In this document: piece by piece, positions 35,040-48,496 of the stretch | Position numbering within the stretch: the stretch's first letter is position 1 | Layout of the letters: every line of letters begins with the position of its first letter | Assembly (NCBI RefSeq): GCF_040712315.1 | Contig: NC_134021.1 | Span: forward strand, 43,339,501 to 43,403,500 | DNA: 64,000 bases | From: Castanea sativa | Taxonomy: Eukaryota; Streptophyta; Magnoliopsida; Fagales; Fagaceae | Direction of reading: 5' to 3' | Made by a program: the position numbers and the translations under genes | Notes under the pieces: model-generated | Databases searched by the model: none | Told to the model about the DNA's origin: nothing | What the model saw: the letters and a program-made list of their open reading frames with translations, nothing else

Positions 35040-36000
35040 TTGACCTCCTATAAGAGGTGTTATCATTATAGTGATTATGAATATCAACGATAGATAAATC
35101 CATGTGTTAGAATGGAGTTACAAAAGTAATAACACGTTAATGAACTTCTTCATTAATGAATCTAATTAAGGAAGTTGTTTATTAATGAATGTAATATATC
35201 TATTACATGAATTGTTATTACGATAGAAAAGATTTTATGGTTGGTCATGTCCTTTCTAGGTTTATGTTTCCGTACTTGATGACTTTTAAAATAAGTCTTA
35301 TATTTGACTAATTATGGTTGTGAGAAAAGAGACCCTAATCATCCAAGTCATCATGGGCCGAATTAGAGATCTGGAAATGTTGAAATCATATATCTCGATA
35401 GATTAAGCTTGTGTCGTGCTTCTCTATCAAACTTTGATAGCAGCATCTATCGAGCTTTTGTCGAGACTTAATGAAACAAGTTTTCTTCACTTGTTTCTTT
35501 GATCAATCTTCATGTTTTTAATGATACTACTTGATATATTTGAATAACATCCTTCTTAATATATTAAACCCAACTTAGGTCTGTCCAATTACAATAAAAG
35601 TGTGATTTGTCAAAAGATTAAACAATTATATAGAAAATATGACCCTAACAGTTGGCAATAGCCATTCTTACTACTAAACAATTAGCCATTATGCCACTTG
35701 ATTTGTTGGAAATTAGTGGGTGGCACTTGCACATCCAAACACTCACACACTACTCAAAGAAAGTAACTCACTCACAAAGTACACAAAGGGAGAAAGGGTA
35801 AAGAGGGAAGAGTCAGAGAACTCTCTAATTCTTGTATTTCTCCTCTTTTTGGATTTATAATTATATATAATCCACATGCAACCATAACTTTCCTTATGTT
35901 TATTACACAACTTCTAAAAACTCTCAAATACATTCATTGCATAAACTTCCCTTATTATTTCATAACATAAATTAATAACTTCAAACTTTCCACGGACTCT
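35040..36000. other. 3' flank of the UGT gene, no gene seen
   Basis: The part nearest the gene is expected to hold its 3' untranslated region. TTTATT at about 35899 is a possible AATAAA signal on the minus strand. A separated inverted repeat, CTCGATAGAT / ATCTATCGAG, is near 35395-35460. Confidence 0.45.
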
Positions 36001-37410
36001 CTACCTAGTAATATGAGTAATGAAAGAATCCAACTCCATGCGTGAAACTCCACCTTCTTCAATGGATTGCCTGATAGCACCTCCCAAATCCACTGTCCTC
36101 TTCCTTATCTCATCCCCTTCTTCTGATGCCATCAACAATTTTACAGCCCTTTCTACAGTGGATGATGTCACTAACTCATTTCTACATGACCAGTCCTTCA
36201 CAACAATACCAACTTTGAGCAATTTTGTTATCAAAACAGTGTTCATCGGCTGATCAGAGGACATTGGCCATGCTGCGATTGGCACCCCCATAGTGATACT
36301 TTCCATGCAAGAATTCCATCCACAGTGACTCATAAATCCACTAGTTGATGGGTGACTTAGAATTTCCAATTGAGGTGCCCAATCTCTCACTACCATCCCC
36401 ATGCCTCTAACTCTCTCTTCAAACCCTTTAGGAATATCAGCCTTTCTAAGCTCTCCATCAATAAAAATATCACCTTTATCAGCATCCCTTAATACCCAGA
36501 TGAACTTTTGCTCACTTTTTTCCAACCCAATTGCTAGCTCCTTTATTTGTTCCTCCTCCATGGTAGTCGTTGTCCCAAAAGACACATATATCACTGAGTT
36601 TGGTGACTCTTTATCCAGCCACTCCAAGCACTTGTGCCTTTTATTTGAGCCTATATTTCTCACAGGGTTGAATGGTCCAATAGCCCAATGCTTCCTGTCT
36701 CCCTCTATCTTTTCCATTAAGTCCATATATGCACCCTCCATGACCCTGCATGTATTGTAAAGGAACCCGGAGCTTAACTTTTGGAACTTTAGTTGTAGAT
36801 GAAAAAAGTTCATGATCTCGGTCGTTAAACAACCTTCAAGAAATGGAAGGTCTTTTGCGATTATCTTGGAGTATGGATCTAATTCTAGAGCTCTTCCCAT
36901 TGCTTCCCACAAATTAAAAAAGTAAGTAAAAGCTGATATACTATGGAAGGTGTATGACTCGGCGTTAGGGATAGAAACCAAGTCTTGCACCACTGAGCAC
37001 ATCAATGAATCGTTGATGACAATGATTCTTGTTGCTTTGGATGAAAGTTCACGTAAAAGTGAAGCCATGGGTTCACGAAGATGCAAGGAAGCATTGATTA
37101 ATGGTTGGAGATGTGAAGGGAACTTGTTTGGTGCATTGGGATTTGGCGATGGGGTGAGAAAAGGTGGGATTTTGAGGTCATGGAATTGGATGTCTGAAAC
37201 TGAATTTGGGTCCCAACCATGGACTCGAAGCATGGCTTGACGGTTGTGAGTGGCAGTACAGGCATAGTGAACTGGGATATTGTAGGCTAAGATAAGACGT
37301 GAGAGGTGAAGGAGTTGGTTGAGATGGCCTTGTGCAGAAAAGGGTACCATGACCACTGCCACCTTGGTTTTGTTTAGGCCATGGCTATGATGTTGTTGTT
37401 GGTTAGCCAT
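36001..37410 (-). CDS. Zeatin O-glucosyltransferase-like UDP-glycosyltransferase (UGT93 type)
   Basis: Predicted to transfer a sugar from a UDP-sugar to a hydroxyl on a small molecule. The closest family I recognise is the plant zeatin O-glucosyltransferases, which store cytokinin in inactive form in the cytosol. The 469-residue protein is a single open frame, normal for this intronless group. The N-terminal domain has AQGHLNQLLHLSRL with the catalytic His at residue 29, and VINDSL with the partner Asp at 134. The C-terminal PSPG box spans residues 344-387 (44 residues): it starts WAPQLEIL, contains HCGWNSCMES and ends in Gln, which fits UDP-glucose. I chose the Met-Ala-Asn start because a TATA box lies 82 bp upstream; an in-frame extension to 37521 would begin upstream of that box. 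Ser replaces Pro in PFSAQGH (copy A and most relatives have Pro), so activity is likely but not certain. The substrate is inferred from family only. Confidence 0.93.
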   Translation of the reverse strand: MANQQQHHSHGLNKTKVAVVMVPFSAQGHLNQLLHLSRLILAYNIPVHYACTATHNRQAMLRVHGWDPNSVSDIQFHDLKIPPFLTPSPNPNAPNKFPSHLQPLINASLHLREPMASLLRELSSKATRIIVINDSLMCSVVQDLVSIPNAESYTFHSISAFTYFFNLWEAMGRALELDPYSKIIAKDLPFLEGCLTTEIMNFFHLQLKFQKLSSGFLYNTCRVMEGAYMDLMEKIEGDRKHWAIGPFNPVRNIGSNKRHKCLEWLDKESPNSVIYVSFGTTTTMEEEQIKELAIGLEKSEQKFIWVLRDADKGDIFIDGELRKADIPKGFEERVRGMGMVVRDWAPQLEILSHPSTSGFMSHCGWNSCMESITMGVPIAAWPMSSDQPMNTVLITKLLKVGIVVKDWSCRNELVTSSTVERAVKLLMASEEGDEIRKRTVDLGGAIRQSIEEGGVSRMELDSFITHITR

Positions 37411-37491
37411 TGATGAAAGTTGGAAAATGCTTACTTTGTGGATTGGGTCTCTGGGATTTGGGGGTTTAGAGATTTGTGTTTGGGTTTGGGT

Positions 37492-37498
37492 TTTTATA
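37492..37498 (-). promoter_or_regulatory. TATA box of the intact UGT gene
   Basis: TATAAAA on the minus strand, 82 bp upstream of the chosen start codon. It implies a 5' leader of roughly 50 nt, rich in ACCCAAACCC phrases. Confidence 0.65.
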
Positions 37499-37592
37499 AG
37501 CAAAAACATTGAGATTTTCACCTTTTCCTTCCATGATAATGATGTTATCTTCCCAAATTTTGAAAGAAAATAGGGCGAAAATGGTGAGTACC

Positions 37593-37902
37593 ACTATTTG
37601 TTAAAATATGTAGGAATCTACCACTGTTTGTAAAATAATTAAGGATTTACCACTTTTTAAAGCTTGAGTTTGTGCAACTCGATTTTGCCATGTAAATCGA
37701 GTTTCATGAAAAATAGTTACCAATTTTTTATGTAACTCGAGTTTCATAAAAAAAAAAATAGTACGCCAAACTTGAAAGCTATTTTTTCAAGGAATTCAAG
37801 TTTTTAGAACTTGAGTTACACGAAAAACTCAAGTTCCAAAATAGTGGTATATCCATGTAATCCAAAATAGTGGTAAATCATTACATATTTTGCTAAATAG
37901 TG
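37593..37902. mobile_element. Palindromic MITE-like element (copy B)
   Basis: Counterpart of 934-1241, with the same CACTATTTG... terminal inverted repeats and a 3-bp longer interior A-run. It lies just upstream of the UGT promoter, so it could affect that promoter. Confidence 0.6.
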
Positions 37903-38002
37903 ATTGTAATCAAATAACTGTCCTCATCTCTTCTTATGTTTTGGTTATCTCTTACTTTCTTTTTCCTTTTCCTTTTATCTTTCTTTTTTCTTATAGGGCG
38001 TG

Positions 38003-38173
38003 ATACACGCATGATTTTAAAAATCGGACCAAATCGGCCGATTTAACCGGGAATTGGACTTTAATTCGGTCTGGTTATTATTAAAAACCAAAAATTAAGA
38101 AAAAAAAAAAACAGAAAAACCACTGGTTTAACCAAAAAACCAGAAACCGGTACGGTTAAATCGGTTTTAAGCT
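38003..38173. repeat. ACCGGTT-rich inverted-repeat remnant (copy B)
   Basis: Counterpart of 1345-1515. Confidence 0.4.
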
Positions 38174-38680
38174 GTTTTGTTCATAAATAGCTCAACCACT
38201 GTGTTTCTAACAAAATGATAGGATCTTTTATTCAACCATCAAAGAATTTGCTAGTTAAATTAACTGGAACGCACAACTTCTTATAAAACATTTTTTTTTT
38301 ACTAAACTTCTTATAAAACATTAAAATAAAATATATTTAGTATAAAAGAAAATGCACAAAATAATTATTTATTATATATTTTTACTCAATCATTTACAAT
38401 CTATCAAAATATAAGTCTATCAATAGTACTGTGTCAAAATAATTATTTTTAATATATTTTTACTCAATCATTTCGTCCTAAACTTTTAGCATTGTGTCAA
38501 AATAATCCATGTTGTTAAGCGATGGCTAGAAAAAACAGACGTGGCTACCAATAATATTAAAATATATATGTTTTGGAAAATTAATCCAATTGTCTTTGGT
38601 TCTTATTTATTTTTTCTAATAGTTTGATGTTCATTTAGATTCTAATGTAGGTGAATTTTTTATAAAAAAATAAAATCATG
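38174..38680. other. AT-rich intergenic sequence, no gene seen
   Basis: Counterpart of 1516-2015, with only small differences. Confidence 0.6.
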
Positions 38681-41600
38681 TTAGATGGGGATTTTATCCG
38701 TCCCTTTCTTCTCTAAATATGTACCTCTTCATCTTTTTCAAATTTGAATTTTTTTTTGGTTAAACACATAGGGTTTCGTTTCATGTGGAGTTCCTAACTC
38801 CGTGCGTGAAGCTTTAGGTACGAGTCCCTGACTCATAAATCCTATTTGAATATTACTAAATAAAAATTCTTTCAAGTTTTGGTTCAGTGTTTTCTCTAGT
38901 AGAGTCCTTGACTATACCAAATCAAATTCATCAATGGAGCCCTTGACTCTACTATATTTTAATTGAGTCTTTCACTCTACCAAATTAATGGAGTCCTTGA
39001 ATCTACCATTTTAATGGAGTCCCTGACTCAACCAAATTAATGGAGTCTCCGACTCTACTAAATTAATGGAGTACTTGACTCTATCCCATCAATGGAGTCC
39101 ATGACTCCACCAATTTTTGATGGAGTTCTTGACTCCACCATCAAATTAATGGAGGCATTAACTCAACCAAATTAATCGTGACTAATTCTAAGGTATTATC
39201 AATTAATTCTTTAAACAAGATTAGAGTTAATAATTCTTTAAAGAAAATGATCGTAAAATTGGTTTGGAAAAATTTTCCAATCCCAAATATGTTCACAATG
39301 ATTAAAATTGCTTCAAAGGAGTTTTCTTTCCCTTAATTAAATTTGGGAATTTCAATAAAAATATGATTAAAATTCTGACAAAAAATCAAATGAAAGAAAG
39401 TGAAAATTGCTTAGACACTCAAGTTCTTAAAAAAGAATTATTAGTTCGATTGTCATAAAATCGTGGTCCTTGAGATTAAAACCAATTATTTCTCCCAAAA
39501 TCTAAATTAAGTCGGTGCTGAATTAAATACAAAGTATATGACTTAAATGTCCATCATTTAAAATTGGGCAAAATTAATTTGAGGATTTTAAATCTAAAAC
39601 CTCACTTTAATAACTATGAATTGGCATGATCCCCGTCAAGGCTACATAGGCAACCTAAACAAATTATTACGTGCAGACACAAATAAATAAAAACACATAT
39701 CCCCTTAAACAAGAAAATAAATAAATTCGAAAGAAAAATATTAAAAATAGTTGAAAAGCCGAAAGTGGGTGATGGCATGAACGTGAAAGAATTTAATGGC
39801 CCATGAATTGATCAATTAACTGAAAAACTAGGGTAAAATGGTTTCTGAATACCTCTATAAACTAAGGTGACCTTCAGCAAGAAAAAAAAACGGAAAAAAA
39901 GATGAGACGCACGCACACATAGAGATTAAAAAACACACATAGGCAGAGATAAAGAGAAACAAGTAAAGGAGGAACACACAACATTAGGTGGGGATTTTAT
40001 TAGTCCCTTTCTTCTCTAAATCTCTACCTATTCATCTTTTTCAAATTTGAATTTTTGTTTGGTTAAACCCATAGGGTTTGGTCTCATGAGGAGTTCCTAA
40101 CTTTGTGCATAAAGCATTAGGTACGAGTCCCTGACTTGTAAATCCTATTTAAATATTACTAAATAAATTTTTTTTCAAGCTTTGGTTCAGTGTTTTCTCT
40201 AGTAGAGTCCTTGACTCTACCAAATCAAATTCATCAATGGAGTCCTTGACTATACTATATTTTAATTGATTCCTTCACTCTAAAAAATTAATGGAGTCCT
40301 TGAATCTACCATTTTAATGGAGTCCCTGACTCAACCAAATTAATGGAGTTTTGACTCTACTAAATTAATGGAATACTTGACTCTACCCCATTAATGGAGT
40401 CCTTGACTCCACCAATTTTTAATGGAGTTATTGACTCCACCATCAAATTAATGGGGGCATTAACTCTACCGAATTAATCCTGACTAATTCGTAGGGATTA
40501 TAAATTAACTCTTTAAACAAGATTAGAGTTAATAATTCTTAAAATAAAAAGACCATAAAATTGGGTTGGGAAAATTTCCAATCCCAAATATGTTCGCAAT
40601 GATTAAATTTCTATAAAGGAGTTTTCTTTCCCTTCATTAAATTTTGGAATTTCAACCAAAATATGATTAAAATTCCGACTAAAAATCAAATGAAAGAAAG
40701 AGAAATTTGCTTAGACACTCAACTTCTTACAAAAGAATTATTAGTTCGATTGTCATAAAAGCATGATCCTTTAAAGTAAAACCAATTATTTCATCCAAAA
40801 TAAAAATTAAGTTGATGCTTAATTAAATACAAAGTATTTGACTTAAATGTCCATCATTTAAATTTGGGCAAAATTAATTTGAGGATTTTAAATATAAAAC
40901 CTCACTTTAACAACTACGAATTGGCTTGATCCCCATCAAGGCTACGTAGACAACTTAAACAAATTATTAGGCGCAGCCACAAATAAATAAAAACACATAT
41001 CCCCTTAAAAATAAAAATAAATAAATTCAAAAGAAAAATATTAAAAACTTTTGAAAAGCCAAAAGTGGGTGTTGGCATGAACACGAAAGAAGTTAGTGGC
41101 CCAAGAATTGATCAATTAACAGTAAAATTAGGGCAAAAAGGTTTCTCATTCCCCCTATAAATTAAAGTGGAGTCCTTGAATCTACCATTTTAATGGAGTC
41201 CCTGACTCTACCAAATTAATGGAGTTTTCGACTCTACTAAATCAATGGAGTCCTTGTCTCCACCAATTTTTAATGGAGTTCTTGACTCCACCATCAAATT
41301 AATGGAGGCATTAACTCTACCAAATTAATCGTGATTAATTCTTTGAGATTATTAATTAATTTTTTAAACAAGATTAGTGTTAATACTTCTTAAAATAAAA
41401 TGATTGTAAAATGGGGTTGGGAAAATTTTTCAAGCCCAACTATGTTCACAATGATTAAATTGCTTCAAAGGAGTTTTCATTACATTAATTAAATTTGGAA
41501 ATTTCAATCAAAATATTATTAAAATTTCGACAAAGAAGCAAATGAAAAAAAGAGAAATTATCATACAAATTCAACTTTCTAAAAAAGAATTATTAGTTCG

Positions 41601-44600
41601 ATTGTCACAAAAGCATGGTCCTTGAGATTAAAACCAATTATCCCTCCCAAAATCAAAATTAAGTCAATGCTTAATTAAATACTACGTATTTGACTTAAAT
41701 GTCAATCATTTAAAATTGCGCAAAACAAATTTGAGGATTTTAAATCTAAAATCCGACTTTAATAACTACGAATTGGCATGAACCCCATCAAGGTTACGTA
41801 GGCAACCTAAACAAATTGTTAGGTGCAACCACAAATAAATAAATAAAAATATCCCCTTAAAGAAGATAACAAATAAAGTCGAAAGAATAATATTAAAAAG
41901 CATTTGAAAAGCCGAAAGTGGGTGACGGCCAAACGTGAACGAAGTTAATGGCCCACGAATTGATCAGTTAACTGAAAAAGTAGGGGAAAAAGGTTTCCCA
42001 ATCCTTCTATAAACTAAAGCGGCCTTCTGCAAGGCAAAAAAAAAGGAAAAAAAGAATAGAAGCAAGCACACACAGATTAAAAAACACACACAAGCAGAGA
42101 TAAAGAGCAACATGTAAAGGAGGAACACACAACATTAGGTGGGGATTTTATCAGCCCCTTTCTTCTCTAAATCTCTACCTCTTCATCTTTTTCGAATTTG
42201 AATTTTTGTTTGGTTAAACACATAGGGTTTGGTTTCATGTGGAGTTCCTAACTCCATGCGTGAAGCTTTAGGTACCAGTCCGTGACTTGTAAATCCTATT
42301 TAAATATTACCAAATAAAAACTCTTTCAAGCTTTGGTTCAGTGTTTTCTCAAGTGGAGTTTATGACTCTACCAAATCAAATTCATCAATGGAGTCCTTGA
42401 CTCTACCATATTTTAATTGAGTCCTTCACTCTACAAAATTAGTGGAGTCCTTGAATCTACCATTTTAATGGAGTCCTTGACTCAACCGAATTAATGGAGT
42501 CTTCGACTCTACTAAATCAATGGAGTACTTGACTCTACCCCATCAATGAAGTCCTTGACTCCACCATCAAATTAATGTAGACATTAACTCTACCAAATTA
42601 ATCGTGACTAATTCTTAGGGATTATCTATTAATTCTTTAAACAAGATTAAAGTTAATAATTCTTAAAATAAAATAACCGTAAAATTAGGTTGGGAAAATT
42701 TTCCAATCCCAAATATGTTCGCAATGATTAAATTGCTTCAGTGGAGTTTTCTTTCACTTAATTAATTTTGGAAATTTCAATAAAAATATGATTAAAATTC
42801 CTCGAAAAATCAATTGAAAGAAAGTGAAAATGGCTTAGACACTCAAGTTCTTAAAAAAGAATTATTAATTCGATTGTCATAAAAGCATGGTCCTTGAGAG
42901 TAAAACCAATTATTTCTCCCAAAATCAAAATTAAGTCGATGTTGAATTAAATACAAGGTATATGACTTAGATGTCCGTCATTTAAAATTGGGCAAAATTA
43001 ATTTGAGAATTTTAAATCTAAAACCTCACTTTAATAACTACGAATTGGCACAATCCCTATCAAGGCTACGTAGGCAACCTAAACAAATTGTTAGCTGTAG
43101 CCACAAATAAATAAAAACACATATCCCCTTAAACATGGAAATAAATAAATTCAAAAGAAAAATATTAAAAACTATTGAAAAGCCGAAAGTGGGTGTTGGC
43201 GTGAACGTGAAAGAAGTTAATGGCCGATGCATTGATCAATTAACAGTAAAAATAGGGGAAAAATGTTTTCCAACCCCCCTATAAACTAAAGCGGCCTTTA
43301 GCTAGAAAAAGAAAATGGAAAAAAAGTAGAGAAGCATGCACATATTGAGATAAAAAAAAGAGACACAGGCAGAGATAAAGATCAACAAGTAAAGGCGGAA
43401 CACACAACATTAGGTGGAGATTTTATCAGTCCCTTTCTTCTCTAAATCTCTCCCTCTTCATCTTTTTCAACTCTGAATTTTTGTTAGGTAAAACAAATAG
43501 GGTTGGGTTTCATGAGGAGTTCCTAACACCATGCGTGAAGCTTTAGGTACGAGTCCTTGAGTTGTAAATCCTATTGAACATTACCTAATAAAAATTCTTT
43601 CAGGCTTTGGTTCAGTGTTTTCTCAAGTAGAGTCCTTGACTCTACCAAATCAAATTCATCGATGGAGTCCTTAACTCTACCATATTTTATTTGAGTCCTT
43701 TACTTTACCAAATTAATGGAGTCATTGAATCTACCATTTTAATGGTGTCCCTGACTCTACCAAATTAATGGAGTCTTCGACTCTACTAAATCAATGGAGT
43801 CCTTGTCTCAACCAATTTTTAATGGAGTTCTTGATTCCACCATCAAATTAATGGAGGCATTAACTCTACCCAATTAATCATAATTAATTCTTTGGGATTA
43901 TTAATTAATTTCTTAAACAAGATTAGTGTTAATAATTCTTAAAATAAAATGATTTTAAAAATGGGTTAGGAAAAATTTTCAATCCCAACTATGTTCACAA
44001 TGATTAAATTGCTTCAAAGGAGTTTTCTTTCCCTTAATTAAATTTGGGATTTTCAATCAAAACATTATTAAAATTTCGACAAAGAAGCAAATGAAAGAAA
44101 GAGAAATTATCTTAGAAATTCAACTTCTTAAAAAAGAATTATTAGTTCGATTGTCATAAAAGCATGGTCCTTGAGATTAAAACCAATTATTTCTCCCAAA
44201 ATCAAAATTAAGTCGATGCTTAATTAAATACAATGTATTTGACTTAAATGTCAATCATTTAAAATTGGGCAAAAATAATTTAATATTTTAAATCTAAAAT
44301 CTCACTTTAATAACTACGAATTGGCATGATCCCCGTCAAGGCTACGGAGGCAACCTAAACATATTATTAGGTGCAACCACAAATAAATAAATAAAAATAT
44401 CTACTTAAAGAAGATAATAAATAAAGTCGAAAGAAAAATATTAAAAACATTTGAAAAGCCGAAAGTGGGTGATGGCATGAAAGTGAAAGAAGTTAATGGC
44501 CCACGAATTGATCAATTAACTGAAAAACTAGGGGAAAAAGGTTTCCCAATCCCTCTATAAACTAAAGCGGCCTTCTGCAAGGCAAAAAAAGAAAAGAAAA

Positions 44601-44849
44601 AAGAGAAGCATGCGCACATAGAGATTAAAAAACACACACAGGCAGAGATAAAGAGCAACATGTAAATGAGGAACACACAACATTAGGTGGGGATTTTATC
44701 AGGCTCTTTCTTCTCTAAATCTCTACCTCTTCTTCTTTTTCAAATCTGAAATTTTGTTTGGTTAAACACATAGGGTTTGGTTTCATGAGGAGTTCCTAAC
44801 TCCATGTGTGAAGCTTTGGGTACCAGTCCTTGACTCGTAAATACATTGG
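38681..44849 (+). repeat. Tandem array B of the hairpin-rich unit
   Basis: Anchors at about 38681, 39984, 42135, 43410 and 44684. Unit spacing is about 1.30, 2.15, 1.27 and 1.27 kb. The 2.15-kb interval contains one shortened unit starting at about 41166, which matches the one at 4501 in copy A. The units at 42135 and 43410 are full or nearly full length, whereas the matching part of copy A holds two copies of a 1.7-kb dimer of shortened units. Array B is about 0.9 kb shorter than array A. It stops at the same base context as array A (ACTCGTAAATAC then TTGGCACTATT). Confidence 0.85.
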
Positions 44850-45125
44850 CACTATTAAAAGCCCAAGCTAACTACTTGGCGCTATTTTATCAAAAGCCCA
44901 AGGTTATTAATACTTGGCAAAATACTATATCATAATTATTTCACTATTAAAAGCCCAAGCTAACTACTTGGCACTATGTTATCAAAAGCCCAAGGTTATT
45001 AATACTTAGCAAAATACTATATCATAATTATTTCACTATTAAAAGCCTAAGTTAACTACTCGGCACTATTTTATAAAAAAACCCAAGATTATTAACGCTT
45101 GGCAAAGAAAAAATATCAGGGTATA
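44850..45125. repeat. 92-bp tandem repeat, three copies (copy B)
   Basis: CACTATTAAAAGCC starts at about 44850, 44942 and 45034, a 92-bp period. Copy A has two monomers. Confidence 0.8.
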
Positions 45126-46327
45126 ATTATTGCTTAAAAATCACTATGGCAAAAACCACGGCAATCGTCTTATGAAAGCTCCTAGGGAGTTATCTTGAAG
45201 ATTATGTTCTCATATTATAAACCCATGAAATACATTGTCATCATTTGCATCACAACATCCATAATATATACCTCTAACACTCATGGTAAATATTCAATCC
45301 CACAAGCTTATCATTTAAATTATGATGCAATTATTAGAAACCATGAACATTAGTTATGATATGAAATTCATTATAGTAAATGTTACTTACAAAGGTATTT
45401 TGAAACTTGTCCTATTGTTTCAAACATTACAACTAATTGCCTAAAGGCCCATTGCAAGTACCTATGAAAAACCCAAACTAATTACTAAAAAAAGTCCATG
45501 AGGAATGAAAACCCATGGCAACATGTGTTTCTGATGTCCATTTTATAGGATGCATATAACCTAGCCCAAAGGAACCAACCCATGTGGACAAGCCCAATCC
45601 AAAAGACTCCAACAATAGAAAGACGATTGAAAGTGGACAACCAGCCCTTGTTCATCCCTGACCAAAGTACAGCTGGTGGCCCCTACAAGAGAACCAAGTC
45701 TTTGAGGATGAACTAGGGGTTATCCCATCAACTTTCTGTCACCCTCTACTTGACGTGAACAGTGCCCAAAGGTTGTGATGTCAGCTGAAACCTAAAGGGT
45801 GCTGGAACTCCATCATCTTCCTCAAGACTGTACCTCCAGCAGAAAGGGAGCTGAAACCAAGTTATCCAAACCTCAACAAATTGATGCTATAAATGTCAAA
45901 AACGTTCAAGACATGATTCATGTGCCAAGCCCATGAATCCTAAAGGGGAAAAATTGGGAACATGTGGTTTGGAGGGCATAAAAAGATCTATAGCGGAACC
46001 CTCTGAAGTAGACTTAAACTTTAACACCTAGCTTTGGGTGTTGAATCCTACTTCCTAGGGTCCAAATCTTAGTTGCAGTACTAAGATTCTTCCTTAATAC
46101 TTTCCTTAATCCCATTGGCTGAACACAATCTCAGCAAGCTTAGCATTTAATGCAAGATTACCTCAAATACTACTCATGTGTAACATTGCCCAAAGAAGCA
46201 AAATAGCCTCAAAAGCAAATCTCCCATTTTTAGGTCAAATACAGGTTATTAATTCAGCTGTCTTGCTCCCCTGAATGAGACTTACATTTTTTGGATTCTT
46301 GCTAATTAATGCTTCTCTAAACTCCAT
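45126..46327. other. Non-coding sequence shared with copy A, no gene seen
   Basis: Counterpart of 9281-10474. Confidence 0.4.
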
Positions 46328-47159
46328 TATAAAAGCATAAGCACCTCAGCCCACAAAGACAGCAGCCGCTCCCTTTGAAACTTTCTGATTTGTTTTCCAT
46401 TTTGCTTGTAATTCAACTCTCCTCAAGCCCACAACTCATTCCCCTTAACCCACATGCACCTAGCCTCAGACATTCCTTTCCTCTTTTGCATAATCACAGC
46501 CCATAAATCCCTCCCAATTAGTCACAAACAGCCCACTACTCATTAAAGCCTTAACCTTAGTATTAATTCTATCCCACTCACTCAAAACAGCCCACATTAC
46601 CTAATTCATGCCTTATGCACACATACTCACCAAAATCTTAGTTTAATACTTGCTGCAATGAGCTGGGATCTCTCTGTCCCATCATACCATGCCAAATAAC
46701 TCTTTTTTCATCACTATGCAGCCACTAACAATTACTTATTGTTTTACTATGGAAGGCTATAATGTATTTGAAACTTTTTGGAATTTTTTCTTCATATTAA
46801 TGTAATGATGAATGAGAGTACTATAGACCCTATTGAACAAAACACACAAGAATTTCTTGAAGTTAATACTTTATTAAATTTATGTAATGATTGAACATAA
46901 TTTACCCTACCGTTGAAGATAATACCGTACCACTAGGGGATTGATTTGAACTATGATGCTGTAAAAGGACTAATAATATAACAAACTATTTATTGGGCCT
47001 TATTTTTTTGTCTTCTTGTCAGGTTGCAGCCTCTATCTCTTGCTTGGGTGAGCTTACACGACGCCGAAAGCCTTTGGGTTTTATTTCAAGAACCCATCGT
47101 CGAGTTTTGACTTGGCTACCCCATATTCTATTTGGAAACATCAAAGTTTTCCCTCAACA
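46328..47159 (+). mobile_element. LTR-like sequence, TATA box to CA end (copy B)
   Basis: Counterpart of 10475-11305, with a TATAAAA box at 46328 and a CCCTCAACA end at 47159. The upstream end is undefined. Confidence 0.3.
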
Positions 47160-47903
47160 ACTGTGAATAGATTTTGATGGAATGATGTAGATTAAATGAA
47201 TTATGTATTAGGTCTTTTCGATTCCATGGTCAATAAAGCTCACAGCTTTGGTTCATTCGTTTTGCATTCCAATTGTTTAATAAATTGTCCCATTGGTTAT
47301 GTGATATGTGCTTTCCGTTTGCAATTGAGTACACACGTTACACATGTACCCAAAAGGTGTTATTAATGAAAGAAAGAGATAGCGCACCCAGTTCCCCACT
47401 GGAAGATGATAAAAAACCTTACCTATGTGCTATGGCTATAGGAACAAAATGAACTGTGACTGAAAACCACTTAATACACCAACACATTGGATATACGTAC
47501 ACACTTTCAAGTTTAAGCATGTTGAAATAAAGATAATAGAGTAAGAGACTATGAAGTTTGCCTTGGTATTTTTTTTACTGATGCTTTACATTTCTTTTAT
47601 AGATTTCTTGATGAGTCATAAGAAAAATATGACAAGTGCTTGATATAGTTCTTTTGTGTAATGTGTAATTGTTTTCTTGTAGATGTCCTGTACTAGTGCT
47701 GCATCAAGTCAAAAAGGTTTATTTGCAAGTGTTACAAGCTCTAGCTGCAAAAATTGATGATGCAAGAGGTCCCTTAACTTAAGGAAGTGTTGCAAGCAGA
47801 GAGAAATAGTGGTTCATTGTTTTGGGCAATTTTTTAGTTTAGGATCGTGTTTTGTAATCTTTGGGACTTGTTGTCACTAAGTCCTCTAATGGTTGTTTAC
47901 ACT
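47160..47903. other. Intergenic, no gene seen
   Basis: Counterpart of 11306-12044. Confidence 0.5.
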
Positions 47904-48322
47904 TTATTGTTTATTTATTTATTTATTTATTTTCATGGGAAATACTCGACTTTATTGAAAAACCAAAGAGCAAATTACATTATGTCTTGAGCACATGCAT
48001 GCTCTATCAAGCTAGTACACTCCTCTAGCCATGCAACATGGTCCTCAACATGCTAAGCGTGGGCCAGTAAGTGAGCAGGGACATTTCCCTGTCGTTTGAT
48101 GTGGGACACCTTCCACTGCCTAAGGTGCGAAGCTTGGTTTAAAAATCCCGTGAGTACGTTGACCACTGAAGAGGGCGGAGAGACCAGTCCTTGCAAGGCA
48201 TTGGAGACCACCAACGAGTCACCCCTCAAAGACTGCTTCTCTGATCCCCACGTCTCTAGCAAAGAGGACACCAACTTCCCAGGCCTTTGCTTCTGCTTCT
48301 ACAGCCCCCTAATATCCATTAA
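47904..48322 (-). pseudogene. 5'-truncated LINE: RNase H (RVT_3) fragment with poly(A) tail, copy B
   Basis: Same fragment as 12045-12450. Here the SNALQGLV segment is open, without copy A's stop, but one extra C near 48222 shifts the frame between AVFEG and the next part, and a TAG at 48053-48055 follows AHLLAHA. Beyond that stop, residues HVEDHVAWLEEC are still readable. The tail shows as a (TTTA)n tract at 47908-47934 on the plus strand. Confidence 0.75.
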
Positions 48323-48496
48323 AAAATGGACAAGATAATGCTGAGTTTTTTAAAGCATCATGTTTAAGTATAACAGTATTTTTACACAATAAACAACATA
48401 AACTAGTGAGTTTGAGTAAACTCAATTAGTAAGATTTCTTATTATTGAATAAGAGAATAATATATTAATCTCATAATAATAAAGAGTAATCACTAT

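Noticed and set aside
37411..37521. In-frame N-terminal extension of 37 residues on the UGT
   Set aside because: It would begin upstream of a good TATA box, is not typical of the family, and the corresponding region of copy A has a one-base difference that removes it.
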